DNA of 64,000 nucleotides from Myxococcus hansupus (GTDB taxonomy: Bacteria > Myxococcota > Myxococcia > Myxococcales > Myxococcaceae), in NCBI RefSeq assembly GCF_000280925.3, contig NZ_CP012109.1, positions 6,406,501 through 6,470,500 of the forward strand, written 5' to 3'. Within the stretch, counting starts at the first letter, position 1, and every line of letters begins with the position of its first letter. The position numbers and the translations under genes were made by a program. Positions 26,531-36,070 of the stretch are shown here, in pieces. The notes under the pieces are model-generated. The model did no database searches. It was not told where the DNA came from and saw only the letters and a program-made list of their open reading frames with translations.

Positions 26531-27292
26531 ATGTCATCCCTCTCACGCCTTATCCCGCTCTCCAGTGATACCGAGAGCCAACCGACCGCGGCCATGCGCC
26601 AAGCCATCGCGAGTGCCGAGGTTGGAGATGAACAACATGGAAAAGACCCGACGGTGAACCTGATTCAGGAGCGCGTCGCCGAGCTTCTGGGCAAGGAGGC
26701 GGCTCTTTGACTCCCTACGGGGACGATGTGCAACTTCGTGGCCATCAAGCTCCACACGCATCCAGCGGATGTCGTCATCGCGGACAGCATGGCTCACATC
26801 ATCCGCGCGGAGTCTGGTGGAGTCTCCTTGAGCTCCGGCCCGATGGTTGAAGGAGTCCCGACCGCGCGAGGCATCTTCACTGCCGACGAGCTGCGCCAAG
26901 CCTTGGCGCGATTGAAGACAGTTCCGCCGCCTTACGGCCCGAGTCCAAAGCTGGTGTGCATCGAACAGACACACAACTTTGGAGGCGGCACAGTCTGGTC
27001 GCTCGCAGCGTTGGCGGATGTCGCAGAGGTGGCACGAACTGAGGGCATCCGCCTGACGACACCTCCCCCTGAGACCAACATGGTGTTCTTCGATACGACG
27101 GGAGTCGGTCTGTCGAATGAGCAGTTCGCGAAGGCGCTCGCCGACCGCGGGGTTCATGTGGGCCTCATGCGAGGACAGATTCGCGCGGTGACGCACATCG
27201 ACGTAAGCCCCGACGACATCGACATGACTCTCGAAGTAGCGGCCGTCATTGCAAACGCTTCGTATCGCGGCATGCCCTCAGCCGACACATAA
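26531..27292 (+). pseudogene. Low-specificity threonine aldolase-like gene, broken
   Basis: The N-terminal part ([40 protein letters not shown], then LPTGTMCNF, HIIRAESGG) matches PLP-dependent threonine aldolases, which cleave L-threonine to glycine and acetaldehyde. A TGA at 26708-26710 replaces one sense codon in frame. After FGGGTVWSLAAL the sequence jumps to LADVAEVARTEGIRL near the C-terminus, so about 100 residues including the PLP-binding lysine region are missing. The C-terminal segment (RGVHVGLMRGQIRAVTHIDV) is conserved. Clearly non-functional. Confidence 0.8.
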
Positions 27293-28131
27293 TCGCCGGG
27301 CCGCTCACGTGTCCAAGGAGCCCTTCTGGCTTGCCCATCCACCGTGGCCAATACGGAGGCAAGCAGGCTGAGCATGCGCCGACAATGGAAGCAGCAGAAC
27401 GACTGCGGCATACAGCCCCATCCACGCCGAATCGTGTCGGTTCATCGATTACCCTCGCGCCTCGCCAAGTGAACTCCTGGCGAACCGGAGAAGCTCCGGC
27501 CGAGGGCGCTCCAAGGCGCCAGGCACAAACGCGCAATCTCACCCGCCCCAAGCAGCCATAAACCATCACGACGAGAACAAGAGATTTCTCACGATGGAAC
27601 TGATGAGAGCCCTGCCCTCGCCCAACGTGCGCAGCCCTCTGTTGCCCGCGGCGCAGAGTGCAACCTCCTGGTCCAGACCTCTCAAGGGTGATACCGGGCG
27701 ACCCGTAGCGCCTCGACGTCCCATGGAGGGCTGGCTGCTGTCCCCTGAGTGAGCGGCAGCACATCCATGCCGCGCGGGGAATGCCCAATGCCCCAAACGG
27801 TCCAGAGCGAGCTGAATGGGCCGGTGTTCGAGGCCACCGACTTCCGGTGGGCGCCGCTCATCCTCAGTCGGGAGCGGATGCTGACCGGAGCTGAAATGGC
27901 GGCACCCCGCACCAGGAGCAAGAGCAGGACGGTCTGGCCGCGTGGGCAGGAACCGAGGAGGGCTGGGGTAGATGCCCCCTTGAGCAATCGTCGGAAATCA
28001 AGTCGAGGTGACATCGAGAACTTCTCGTGTTCCAGGCTATGCGCATGAGCCGTGCTACCGCGAGGGGGGCCTCGCGTGTCTGGCTCCGGCCTGAGGGGCG
28101 TGCGAGAGTGCCCATCCCCTCTATGCGACTG
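27293..28131. other. Gene-poor stretch before the serine hydrolase gene
   Basis: No gene was recognised over about 840 bp. Open frames on either strand are short and of random composition. The last 100 bp presumably contain the promoter of the serine hydrolase gene at 28132. Confidence 0.35.
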
Positions 28132-29268
28132 ATGAACAAACGCTCCGTAGCCCTTGCTGGAATGATGCTGGTGCTGGCCGCTTGCAAGACGACGGGCCCT
28201 GCACCCGCCCGCGATATCCCCACGGCAATGAACCAAGTCGCGACGACCCTGCTGCAGTCACGACTGCTGCACGCAACGTCGATCGCCGTGGTCTATCGCG
28301 GCGAGGAGTTCATCCTGCATCGGGGTGAGCTGGAGACCGGCAAGTCCAATCCGCCCGATGATTCGACCCTCTATGAGATAGGGTCGGTCAGCAAGACCTT
28401 CGCCGGCCTGCTGTTGGCCAACGCTGTCCTCGAAGGCAAGGCGAGCCTCGACGACCCGATACAAAAGTATCTGCCGTCCGCCTATCCGAACCTTCAGTCA
28501 GACGGCGGGCCGATCCGTCTGCGCCATCTGGTCACCCACACCAGCGGCATGCCGGGGATATTGCCACTGCAAGTGAATGAGGTGTTGAGGGACTTCACTG
28601 CGCATGCCACCCCGGCAAAGCTCAATGCCGCCTATGCGGACTACGGGCAGCCGCAGTTCTGGCAGGACCTGCACACCGTCAGCATCAAGGGCCCGCTCGG
28701 CAAGGACTACGCTTATTCGAGCGCCGGTACCGAGTTGGTCGCGCACACCCTCGAGAAGCTCCACGGGGCGCCCTACGATTCGTTGCTCGCGGAGTTCCTG
28801 GCGCGGGAAGCCGGTATGCACGACACGTGGCTGCGCCTGCGTGCCCAGGACGCCAACCGCTTGGCTCCCGGCTACCACAGCGACAACCCGGTCGGCACCA
28901 CGCCGATGCCACTCCTGCCCTGGGGCGCGGCGGGAGCCTTGAAGGCGACGATGCCGGAGATGGTGAAGTACTTGCGCTTGCAGTTGAGCAACCATCCCGC
29001 GGTGACAGAGTCACACAAGCCGCTGGTGCGCTTCGCGGAGGACTTCAGCATTGGCTATTTCTGGAACATCGGCCAGAGCAGCCAGTTGGGCACCCACTAC
29101 GTGCATCACGGCGGCGTGCCTCGCGCGCAATGCTATCTCTACCTCGTGCCGAAGTATCAGTTGGGGGTGTTCATCATCACCAACCAGAGCGGCGATGCGA
29201 CCGCCAACGCCATGGAACGCGCGCTGGCACCCCTCTTTGACAGGGTCGAATCCATGCAGGGTCGCTAA
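28132..29268 (+). CDS. Serine hydrolase (class C beta-lactamase family) lipoprotein
   Basis: 378 residues with lipobox LAAC (Cys18), so anchored in the envelope. The fold's motifs are present: S85-V-S-K88 with the nucleophilic Ser, a Tyr in DYAYSSAG, and HHGG near residue 325. The family includes AmpC beta-lactamases, DD-peptidases and esterases; the substrate cannot be assigned. The ATG at 28132 starts the signal peptide; an in-frame ATG at 28123 is possible. Its stop codon TAA exists only because an IS630 element inserted at the TA of an ancestral TAG (see 29268-30485), so the protein was left unchanged. Confidence 0.88.
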   Translation: MNKRSVALAGMMLVLAACKTTGPAPARDIPTAMNQVATTLLQSRLLHATSIAVVYRGEEFILHRGELETGKSNPPDDSTLYEIGSVSKTFAGLLLANAVLEGKASLDDPIQKYLPSAYPNLQSDGGPIRLRHLVTHTSGMPGILPLQVNEVLRDFTAHATPAKLNAAYADYGQPQFWQDLHTVSIKGPLGKDYAYSSAGTELVAHTLEKLHGAPYDSLLAEFLAREAGMHDTWLRLRAQDANRLAPGYHSDNPVGTTPMPLLPWGAAGALKATMPEMVKYLRLQLSNHPAVTESHKPLVRFAEDFSIGYFWNIGQSSQLGTHYVHHGGVPRAQCYLYLVPKYQLGVFIITNQSGDATANAMERALAPLFDRVESMQGR

Positions 29269-30485
29269 ACCACCGCTCGTGATTCTCGATCGCGGTTGGT
29301 GAGCGGGCGGGCGCGCGGGGCGCGAGGAAGAGGCAGGGGCGCATCCCGTTCGGCTCTGTGTGCGCAGAAGACCAGGAATCGGAAAGGCCCCGCCCAGGGA
29401 TAAAGGTAGGCTGCGTCTGTCGCGGCTGCAGCGCCGCTCCCTCATTCGCTGGGGAGAAAGGAGCGGCTGCCCGCTCACCCTGCGACGGTGCATGGCGGTG
29501 GTGGGAGTGTCGCGCGGCAAATCGTGCAGCGAGGTCGCACGTGCGCTGGCGTGCGCCACCTCCACCGTCGTCTCCGCGGTCAATCGTTACCGGACGGGAC
29601 GGCGTAAATCCCTGGTGGACCGCAGGGCAGCCAATGGCGAGGCGAAGGTGGATGAGCGCTTCCTCGCCATTCTCTCGCGTGTGCTGGCAGGTACTCCCGA
29701 AGAGGTGGGCTGGTGCCGCCCGACGTGGACGCGGGAGTTGCTCGCGCTGGAGATGGAGCGCCGGGGCTTGGCGCGGGTGTCGGTTGCCACCATGGGCCGT
29801 GCGCTTGCCACCCTCGGTGCGAGCCTGAAGGCGGCCAAACCCGTCGTGGGCTGCCCTTGGCCGGGCTGGAAGCGGCGCCGGCGCCTCTTCGAACTGCGGT
29901 GCCTGGAAGCCTATGCCCAGTGCGACGAGCCGGTCCTCTACGTGGACGAGGTGGACATCCACCTCAATCCGAAGGTGGGACGCGACTGGTGTCTGCCCGG
30001 CCAGCGCCGGGTGGTGCTCACGCCAGGCAACAACAAGAAGCGATACTTGGCTGGCGCCCTGGACTCGAAGACGGGCCGCCTCACCTGGGTGGAAGGCAAG
30101 TCGAAGGCCAGCTCCCTCTTCATCCAACTCCTTTGGCGCATCTGCGGTGAGTACCGTGGCGCGCCACGAATCCACCTCATCCTGGACAACGCCTCCATCC
30201 ACAGCAGCAAGAAGACGAGGAAGGCGCTCGAGCAACTCGACGGTAGGATTGTCCTCCACTTCCTGCCGCCTTACTGCCCGGACGCCAATCGCATTGAGCG
30301 CGTCTGGCTGGACCTCCACTCCAACGTCACCCGCAACCATCACTGCCGCACCCTCCAGAAGCTGATGCGACGCGTCCAGGCATACCTGCTCGCTCGCAAC
30401 GCCCAGCGGCGTGCCAGTCCTATCCTCCGCAAGGTCCATCTACGGCGCGCCGCCTGAACGCGTGCGAGATTCGTGATCGGCCGTT
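29268..30485 (+). mobile_element. Intact IS630-family element inserted at overlapping stop codons
   Basis: A 1218-bp element flanked by TA at 29266-29267 and 30486-30487, the target duplication of IS630/Tc1 elements. The ends are imperfect inverted repeats (left AACCACCGCTCGTGATTCTC; right, read inwards, AACGGCCGATCACGAATCTC). Removing the element and one TA restores CGC TAG on the plus strand and ACC TAG on the minus strand. The convergent serine hydrolase and monooxygenase genes thus originally shared a CTAG stop overlap. Both now end in TAA supplied by the element's terminal A/T. Confidence 0.85.
29360..30457 (+). CDS. IS630-family transposase
   Basis: 365 residues. The N-terminal half has paired helix-turn-helix regions (CSEVARALACATSTVVSAVN, then ARVSVATMGRALATLGAS) that bind the element's ends. 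The C-terminal half is the DDE nuclease, with Asp in LYVDEVDIHLNPKVGRDW, Asp in HLILDNASIHSSKKT and Glu in NRIERVWLDLHSN. The GTG start at 29360 is followed by an Arg-rich leader. No disruption is seen, and the intact ends suggest recent activity. Confidence 0.92.
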   Translation: MRRRPGIGKAPPRDKGRLRLSRLQRRSLIRWGERSGCPLTLRRCMAVVGVSRGKSCSEVARALACATSTVVSAVNRYRTGRRKSLVDRRAANGEAKVDERFLAILSRVLAGTPEEVGWCRPTWTRELLALEMERRGLARVSVATMGRALATLGASLKAAKPVVGCPWPGWKRRRRLFELRCLEAYAQCDEPVLYVDEVDIHLNPKVGRDWCLPGQRRVVLTPGNNKKRYLAGALDSKTGRLTWVEGKSKASSLFIQLLWRICGEYRGAPRIHLILDNASIHSSKKTRKALEQLDGRIVLHFLPPYCPDANRIERVWLDLHSNVTRNHHCRTLQKLMRRVQAYLLARNAQRRASPILRKVHLRRAA

Positions 30486-30832
30486 TAGGTGCGAGGAAGA
30501 ATGAGGTCGCGCGCTCGGTAAACGTGGAACTCGTACCGCCCCACCTGTTCAAGACGCCGGAACTTCTCCGCGAAGGCGATGTCGGCGAAGAAGGATTCGA
30601 CATCCCCGGGGCCAGAGATGGCCTCCACGTTCACCACCGTCTCGCCATCAATGCTGGTGGCGAGAGTGCTCCAAAGGAACTCCTTTCGCCGCGCGGCGAC
30701 GTACTGGACGATGTCCCGAATGATTTCAAGCGCTTCCTCCTGCTTGCCTGCATGGGCATGGATGACGTTCACGACGAAGACAGTTCCCTCAGCGAGCGGG
30801 TGCAGCGAGCTGGGTGTAGATGCGGTGGACAT
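30485..30832 (-). CDS. Antibiotic-biosynthesis-monooxygenase (ABM) domain protein
   Basis: 115 residues forming a single ABM/dimeric alpha-beta-barrel domain (FVVNVIHAHAGKQEEALEII, FLWSTLATSIDGETVVNVEA, GRYEFHVYRARDLI). Members are small cofactor-free oxygenases or heme-degrading and quinone-modifying enzymes; the substrate is unknown. The ATG at 30832 has AGGAG upstream. The stop codon overlaps the IS630 target TA. It is divergent from the LysR gene at 30925 with 92 bp between starts, so it is probably that regulator's target. Confidence 0.8.
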   Translation of the reverse strand: MSTASTPSSLHPLAEGTVFVVNVIHAHAGKQEEALEIIRDIVQYVAARRKEFLWSTLATSIDGETVVNVEAISGPGDVESFFADIAFAEKFRRLEQVGRYEFHVYRARDLILPRT

Positions 30833-30924
30833 GGGTGGCTCCTGTTCGAACGACGCCAAATGCGTCGCATCCCCTTGTGTAGCGGGCGTGAACCACGAGA
30901 GAACGGACATCAATTCGAAGGAGA

Positions 30925-31857
30925 ATGGAAAACTTGTCCGCAATACACTCCAAGGCGAGGAACGTGACCGATGGCTTCGGCGGGCTGAGAGCCTTCGTCC
31001 AGGCCGCCGAGACGCTCAGTTTCGTTGAAGCGGGACGCAGACTCGGACTCTCTGCGTCAGCCATCGGCAAGAGCATCGCTCGCCTCGAAGAACAGTTCGA
31101 CGTCCGCCTGTTCCACCGAACGACCCGCAGCGTTTCACTCACGGAGGACGGCGCGCGCTTCCTTTCACGGTGCACGCGGATTCTCGCCGAAGTCGAAGCG
31201 ATGTCGCTCGACTTCTCACGCACGGACGCAGCCTTGCGCGGCCATCTGCGCGTTGCTCTCCCAACAGCAATCACGTTCTTTACTGCTCACCTGGCAGAGT
31301 TCTCGCGCCTTCATCCTCAGATTGAGTTGGACGTCGAGTTCGACGATCGACTTGTCAACCTTGTTGAGGACAGATTTGATGTAGCCATTCGTACCGGTGA
31401 GCCGGAAGACTCTCAGTTCCCGTCACGCCGTCTCGCGAGCTTTCGACATGTCATCGTGGGGGCACCTTCGTATCTCTCGAGTCGTCCGCCTCTTACCAAT
31501 CCAGCGGCACTGAACGAACATCGACTCCTTCTCTACAAAAAGCCCCGCACCGGCAAAATCGAAGCGTGGCCAGTGGAGCGTGAACTTTCGCCGAAGCGAA
31601 TTGGCCCTGCAGGAGGTGCAGTCGCCAACAGTATTGACGCACTGATCATCATGGCCCGTGAGGGGCGCGGCCTTGCTTGCGTCCCGGACTACTTCATTCC
31701 TCAAGAACTCCGGGACGGAATGCTCTCCGTCGTGCTTGAGTCCGCAGCAAGTCGAGACAACTCCTTTCACATCTTTTGGCCCTCGAAAGCCCAGCGCATG
31801 CCTCGGGTGCGAACCTTTATCGACTTCATGTCTCGCCGTATGCCTCGCGAACGATGA
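30925..31857 (+). CDS. LysR-family transcriptional regulator
   Basis: 310 residues. The winged HTH is at residues 15-75 (TLSFVEAGRRLGLSASAIGK, HRTTRSVSLTEDG), followed by an effector-binding domain (VEFDDRLVNLVEDRFDVAIR, GRGLACVPDYFI). It belongs to the same DmlR/CrgA-like class as the LysR protein at 3202. It is divergent from the ABM monooxygenase gene and probably controls it; this is inference from position. Base composition here is noticeably lower in GC than in the 37-64 kb half, suggesting acquisition. Confidence 0.9.
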   Translation: MENLSAIHSKARNVTDGFGGLRAFVQAAETLSFVEAGRRLGLSASAIGKSIARLEEQFDVRLFHRTTRSVSLTEDGARFLSRCTRILAEVEAMSLDFSRTDAALRGHLRVALPTAITFFTAHLAEFSRLHPQIELDVEFDDRLVNLVEDRFDVAIRTGEPEDSQFPSRRLASFRHVIVGAPSYLSSRPPLTNPAALNEHRLLLYKKPRTGKIEAWPVERELSPKRIGPAGGAVANSIDALIIMAREGRGLACVPDYFIPQELRDGMLSVVLESAASRDNSFHIFWPSKAQRMPRVRTFIDFMSRRMPRER

Positions 31858-31995
31858 GTGTGCCCCATCTGATCCATCACCCATTGCAGTGCATCCACCG
31901 ACCATCGCGACTTTTGATTGCACTTCCGTGAAACCAAGGCAGGAAAATCTCTCACCGCCCATTGTCGCCACGCATTTAGCGACTCGACGCAAGGC

Positions 31996-32691
31996 TCAGT
32001 CAGCCGGGAGTCCCCCCCCAGGGGGGTGCCCGGATGTCATCTCGGCGAGCTCGACCACCTTGCGCTTGAGGACCAGGCTTGATGCTGAGTTCCAGCATGA
32101 GCCAAGTGAAAGACTTGGGCGACGAGTGCGCTTGCGCTCCCCAGCATCCGTGCAGTGGCGGAGCAATTGGCAACGAAAGCCATCACCCAAGCGCCACCTG
32201 CAGACTGCCCCCTCGATGTGCTCGCCGACACGGCCCCCTCCGGAGAGGGCGCTTCGCGGCCCAACCTGAGGCTGGGTCACCTTGTCGAAAGGGCGCACCA
32301 CCTTCGCGCCGTCGGAGACACGCGCCAACGTCAACGCCTTCGCTTTCTCGTCGACGGCCTTCACCTTCGCAGAGAAAGTGCCCCACCCCTGCTTGTAGCG
32401 CACCTCTTGCCCCTCCGCGTATGAGACAGGCAAATCTGGGCTGGGGCCTGCGGCGGCCGACACTGTGCATCCCGCCGCGCGCGGACGCCTGCGGATCTTC
32501 TGGGACGAGGGCCCGGCCCGCGTGGGCTTCAGCGCGGCCTCCCACCGTGCCCACTTCCGAACGGGCACCGAGGCCGTGCGCTCCGACGCGGGCGTGGGTG
32601 TGCGCTTCGGCGCAGACGCAGCAGGAGCGCGGCCAGGCTCAACGCCCAGGAACTGAGCAATCTTCTCCAACAGCTCCACCCGCCAGCCCAT
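31996..32691 (-). CDS. Hypothetical phage-like protein (uncertain extent)
   Basis: From an ATG at 32691 the frame begins GWRVELLEKIAQFLGVEPGR, passes a Pro/Ala/Arg-rich linker, then a compact segment SYAEGQEVRYKQGWGTFSAK followed by VKAVDEKAKALTLARVSDGA. That segment looks like a genuine small beta domain. After about residue 160 the sequence becomes Arg/Ser-rich and may be out of frame. I do not recognise the family. Possibly a decayed accessory gene. Confidence 0.35.
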   Translation of the reverse strand: MGWRVELLEKIAQFLGVEPGRAPAASAPKRTPTPASERTASVPVRKWARWEAALKPTRAGPSSQKIRRRPRAAGCTVSAAAGPSPDLPVSYAEGQEVRYKQGWGTFSAKVKAVDEKAKALTLARVSDGAKVVRPFDKVTQPQVGPRSALSGGGRVGEHIEGAVCRWRLGDGFRCQLLRHCTDAGERKRTRRPSLSLGSCWNSASSLVLKRKVVELAEMTSGHPPGGGLPAD

Positions 32692-32904
32692 CGCATTCCC
32701 TACGCTCAGCGACGCCACCCCGCTGCTCGTGGACGAAGACCTCCACCGACAGCGCTCACCCGCCGTCGTCCTCCAGCTCCACATCCCGCGTCAGCCGCAT
32801 CCGCAGGCCGTGCTCATCCACCAGCAGTAGGCGTCGCGAGCGCGTCCGGCGGCAATCCCCCAAGGGGGAGAGGTCAGAAGCAGGAGGCTCCATCCGGGAT
32901 GGTT

Positions 32905-33195
32905 CTACGCCATGTACCGCCGCCACAGAACGCTCAGCGACTCCACGGGAGGGTCGACCTCTCGGCCTTGTTCATTCCTGATGACGTAGAAAATCTCTCC
33001 GTCGGGGCTGACCGTCTTGATCGCCCGTTTCCCCTTCATGACCCACATGCAGACCGCGCACAGGCCAGGCGCCGAGGCGGCCTGCCCAGCACCTGGTGAA
33101 GGGATGACTTCTTCCTTGAAGCCGAGCGCCCTTTCCTCCTCCGACGCTGTCGTCGGGTGGAGGCTGTCCGTCTCTGCCTCATCGTCGCGATGCAT
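32905..33195 (-). CDS. Small hypothetical protein with CxxC motif
   Basis: 96 residues. An acidic N-terminal part is followed by LCAVCMWVMKGKRAIKTVSP and DGEIFYVIRNEQGREVDPPV, reading like a small beta-rich domain with one CxxC pair. It ends LSVLWRRYMA. No family recognised. Composition and codon use are consistent with a real gene. It lies upstream of and co-oriented with the frame at 31996. Confidence 0.45.
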   Translation of the reverse strand: MHRDDEAETDSLHPTTASEEERALGFKEEVIPSPGAGQAASAPGLCAVCMWVMKGKRAIKTVSPDGEIFYVIRNEQGREVDPPVESLSVLWRRYMA

Positions 33196-33295
33196 GTGTC
33201 CTCTCGCCCCAAGAGCGCCGAACTGTAACGGAAGGGAACCTCCTCGACTTCATCTCACAGGCAGCCGCCGGTGAAGCACTCGGGTCCTTCCAGGC

Positions 33296-33850
33296 TCATC
33301 CCGGTTTGCGACGGAAGTGGAGCGCCTGCACGCCGGACTTGAACCGCTGCGTCGAGAGGAACTCGAGATGCCGCGCACTCGACAGGCCATGAAACAACGT
33401 CGGCCCGCGGCCACTGATGATGGGATGAAGGACGATGCGGTACTCGTCGATGAGTCCCATCTCCTCGAGCGAAGCCGCGAGCTTGGGCGCTCCGACAAGG
33501 ACACCCCGCTCGGTCTTCGCCTTCAGCGCAGAGATCGCCTCGCGGAGGTCCCCCTCCACTTTGATCGTGTTCTGCCACGGAAAGTCGCTCCGCGAGCTCG
33601 ACACGACGTACTTCGCCTTCGCCTCGAGGTGCTGTGCCCACTCGCGCATCGCGCGCGGCGCCTTTTCGTCGCGTGCCACCGCGGGCCAGGCGCCCTCCAT
33701 CAGTTCGTAGGTGTTGCGCCCGAAGAGCATCGCCCCGCTCTGGTCCATGAGCTGCCTCCAATAGTCGTGCAGCTCATCGTCCACGATTCCTTGGGTGTGA
33801 TCGATGCACCCGTCCAAAGTGACATTGAGACCGAAAGTGAGGAGGCCCAT
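33296..33850 (-). CDS. Dihydrofolate reductase-like (RibD C-terminal) protein
   Basis: 184 residues of the RibD-C/DHFR fold: GLLTFGLNVTLDGCIDHTQG at the N-terminus, AMLFGRNTYELMEGAWP, then the NADPH-site-like region AKYVVSSSRSDFPW and the C-terminal LHPIISGRGPTLFHGLSSAR. Such stand-alone proteins reduce unknown small substrates and do not usually supply folate. The ATG at 33850 starts the conserved first strand; upstream in-frame sequence is Arg/Cys-rich and not conserved-looking. Intact. Confidence 0.85.
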   Translation of the reverse strand: MGLLTFGLNVTLDGCIDHTQGIVDDELHDYWRQLMDQSGAMLFGRNTYELMEGAWPAVARDEKAPRAMREWAQHLEAKAKYVVSSSRSDFPWQNTIKVEGDLREAISALKAKTERGVLVGAPKLAASLEEMGLIDEYRIVLHPIISGRGPTLFHGLSSARHLEFLSTQRFKSGVQALHFRRKPG

Positions 33851-34987
33851 GGCGTGGGATACTACGAACAGCGCGCCCAGCGCGCAGCAACCCGAACCAT
33901 CGACGCGATGCGCCATCCCCGGTGGGTATCGGCGCGCAGAAACTCGCCGGCATCCAATCCAGCACCGGGCTGCTGCGCACTGCGCGCGGAAACCAGACCT
34001 GCACCCTCGCCCCTCCGTCCGGCCGCGGTGGACTCGACAGTGGCGGACGAAGCCAAACCGCCCGGCGATCAGGCACGACTGGCCCAACGGCCACCTGCGA
34101 TCGTGGACGCGGTCCAGGCCCGCCGCCATGGACCACGAAGCCGCATGGGTAGAGCTTCATCCGTGCACCTGCGCGCGCATCGAAGAATGCGACACTCACC
34201 CACTTCAGCGTGTCGCCCGCGAGCCCACGCGCGTCGCCGCCCCGCACGCTGTGAAGCGGGTACCGAAAGGAGCAGCACCATGGACGGGAGGCCCCACCAT
34301 GTCGTTTGCGAACCTTCAGTCGGTCCCCGATTGAAGGGGCCGGGCCCCCAAAGCCAGCACCAGAAGTGAAGGCGCCTTCAGCGACCTCGGCGCAACCGCC
34401 TCCTCCGCCGTTTCACTGGCGCGCCCTCGCCACACAAGGGCGGCCGGCGATCCCGGACAGAGCCCTCCGAGAATCCTCAAGAGCGCCAAGCCCCCGAAGA
34501 GTGCCCGTCCCCGCTCGACATCGTTGAACTGCAGCGGTCCGCTGGCGCGTAGCGCCGCCAACGCCTCTCAGGCGCAAGGAGCCCCGCGCCAAGCCACCAC
34601 GAAGGATGGGCCTCCACCGAGAAGCCTCGCGCCCACAGGAGAGGGTGGACCGGCGCGAGCCACCGCACGGCGTTCGAGCGAAGCACCGCCTGCCACCTCC
34701 GCCGTTCTCGCAGCACGAGGAGAGGACATCCATCGCTTACGGCCGCTTGCTGAACCTCCTCACCTGCAGCGACGTCCGCCGACATGGGGCAGCACAACCA
34801 ATCCAGAGAGCGCGAACTGCGCATTCAGCGCCTGTTGAACTGGAGCGCCGTGCGAGGCGGCGCGGTATGAGGCCAGCATCGCCATGGGGACGCGTGTGCC
34901 GCTTCGGTACAGAAAAGAGTCCCTTCGCAGCTCCAGGACCGCGACATGCAGCCCGTATCTTTTTTGCCCGGAATGTGTCCCTCGAGC
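33851..34987. other. Gene-poor stretch
   Basis: About 1.1 kb without a gene I can support. Several open frames exist on both strands, but they are Arg/Pro/Ala-rich, overlap each other and show no recognisable motif. It may hold thoroughly decayed coding sequence between the reductase and the sigma-factor pseudogene. Confidence 0.35.
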
Positions 34988-35350
34988 ATGAGAACTGAGT
35001 CACCAGGTCCACTGGGAGCGGCCGTCAGGGCATCCTGGCGCGTGTTTCTCGATACCTACGAGCCACTCCGCCCGGACCTCTACCGGTACTGCAGCCAACT
35101 GACACGCAGCCCCTGGGACGCAGAGGACATGACCCAGGAGACCATGGCGCGGGCGTTCGCGAGTCTCGGCATCATGGCCGAGCCACCGCGCAGCCTGCGT
35201 GCGTGACTCTTTCGGGTCGCGAGCAACCTGTGGCTCAACCGGATGCGGCAGACGCGCGAGGTCCCGGCTCCCGACAGTATCGAGGTCCCTGAGCCGGTCA
35301 CGCCCACCGAGCCTCGCGCAACGCGTGAGGCCGCAGGAACGCTGCTCACG
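34988..35350 (+). pseudogene. ECF sigma factor, nonsense-mutated and truncated
   Basis: The start (YEPLRPDLYRYCSQLTRSPW followed by DAEDMTQETMARAFASLG) is sigma region 2 of an ECF factor. At 35204-35206 TGA interrupts the sequence ...SLRA*LFRVASNLWLNRMRQ, where a Trp codon (TGG) is usual; the reading frame otherwise continues. Region 4, needed for -35 recognition, is missing: after about 35350 the sequence joins an IS630 remnant. Non-functional. Confidence 0.7.
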
Positions 35351-35394
35351 CTTGAGTCAAAGCGCCCAGGCTCTCGCCCCCACTTCCGCATCCC

Positions 35395-36055
35395 GGATTC
35401 TCAACTGGGCGAGGTGACACGGCTGCTCGATGCCGCGCCCGACAATACGCCCCATGAAATCGCAGATGCATACGTCAAGAAAGCAGGCGTATGCGCAAAT
35501 CGAGCCGCCATGGAACGTGATTTCCATCGGCTGCGCTATACGCGAAAAAATCGCTCCTCGCCCCTGAGCGGCGGCTGGCGAACAATCGCCGATACTGCGG
35601 GCGGCATTTGGCTACGGCAGCCCAACCGAAGCCTGCGCGTCTCCATTTCATCGACGAGACTGCCGCGACCCTCACAATGACACGACGGATTTTGAAGGAG
35701 CCACCAACAGCGACCGCTTCGAAACCTACGTTCGCGAGGGACTTCTGCCCCTCCTCAAGTCGCACGGCCTGGCGGCCATGGACAACCTCAGCGTCCATCA
35801 TCGGCCAGTGGTCGAAAACTCCTTCGCAGCCGCAAGGCGAGACTTCTCTTCCTGCATCCCAACAGCCCTGAACTCAACCCCATCGAGTCGTTCTGACTGA
35901 AAGTAAAGACGCGCATGAGAGCCCTCGGAGCCCGCACACAAGTAGCCCTCCATGCCGCGATGCGAGAGGCACTCGCAACCGAACGGAAACAGGACGCAGC
36001 GACTTGGCTCACCTACTGCGGTGCGGCCATCGTCCTCAACCGCCGTGATCACCGT
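35395..36055 (+). mobile_element. Decayed IS630-family element
   Basis: Fragments in changing frames match an IS630 transposase: VTRLLDAAPDNTPHEIADAY (second HTH), LHFIDETAAT (first catalytic Asp region), MDNLSVHHRP (second Asp) and LKVKTRMRALGARTQVALHA with REALAT and WLTYCG (C-terminus). Several frameshifts and a stop separate them. Its left edge truncates the sigma-factor pseudogene. It differs from the intact IS630 at 29268. Confidence 0.65.
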
Positions 36056-36070
36056 TGTAGCGCCGCGAGT

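Noticed and set aside
29177-30439. 420-codon minus-strand frame
   Set aside because: Antisense to the IS630 transposase with its DDE motifs.
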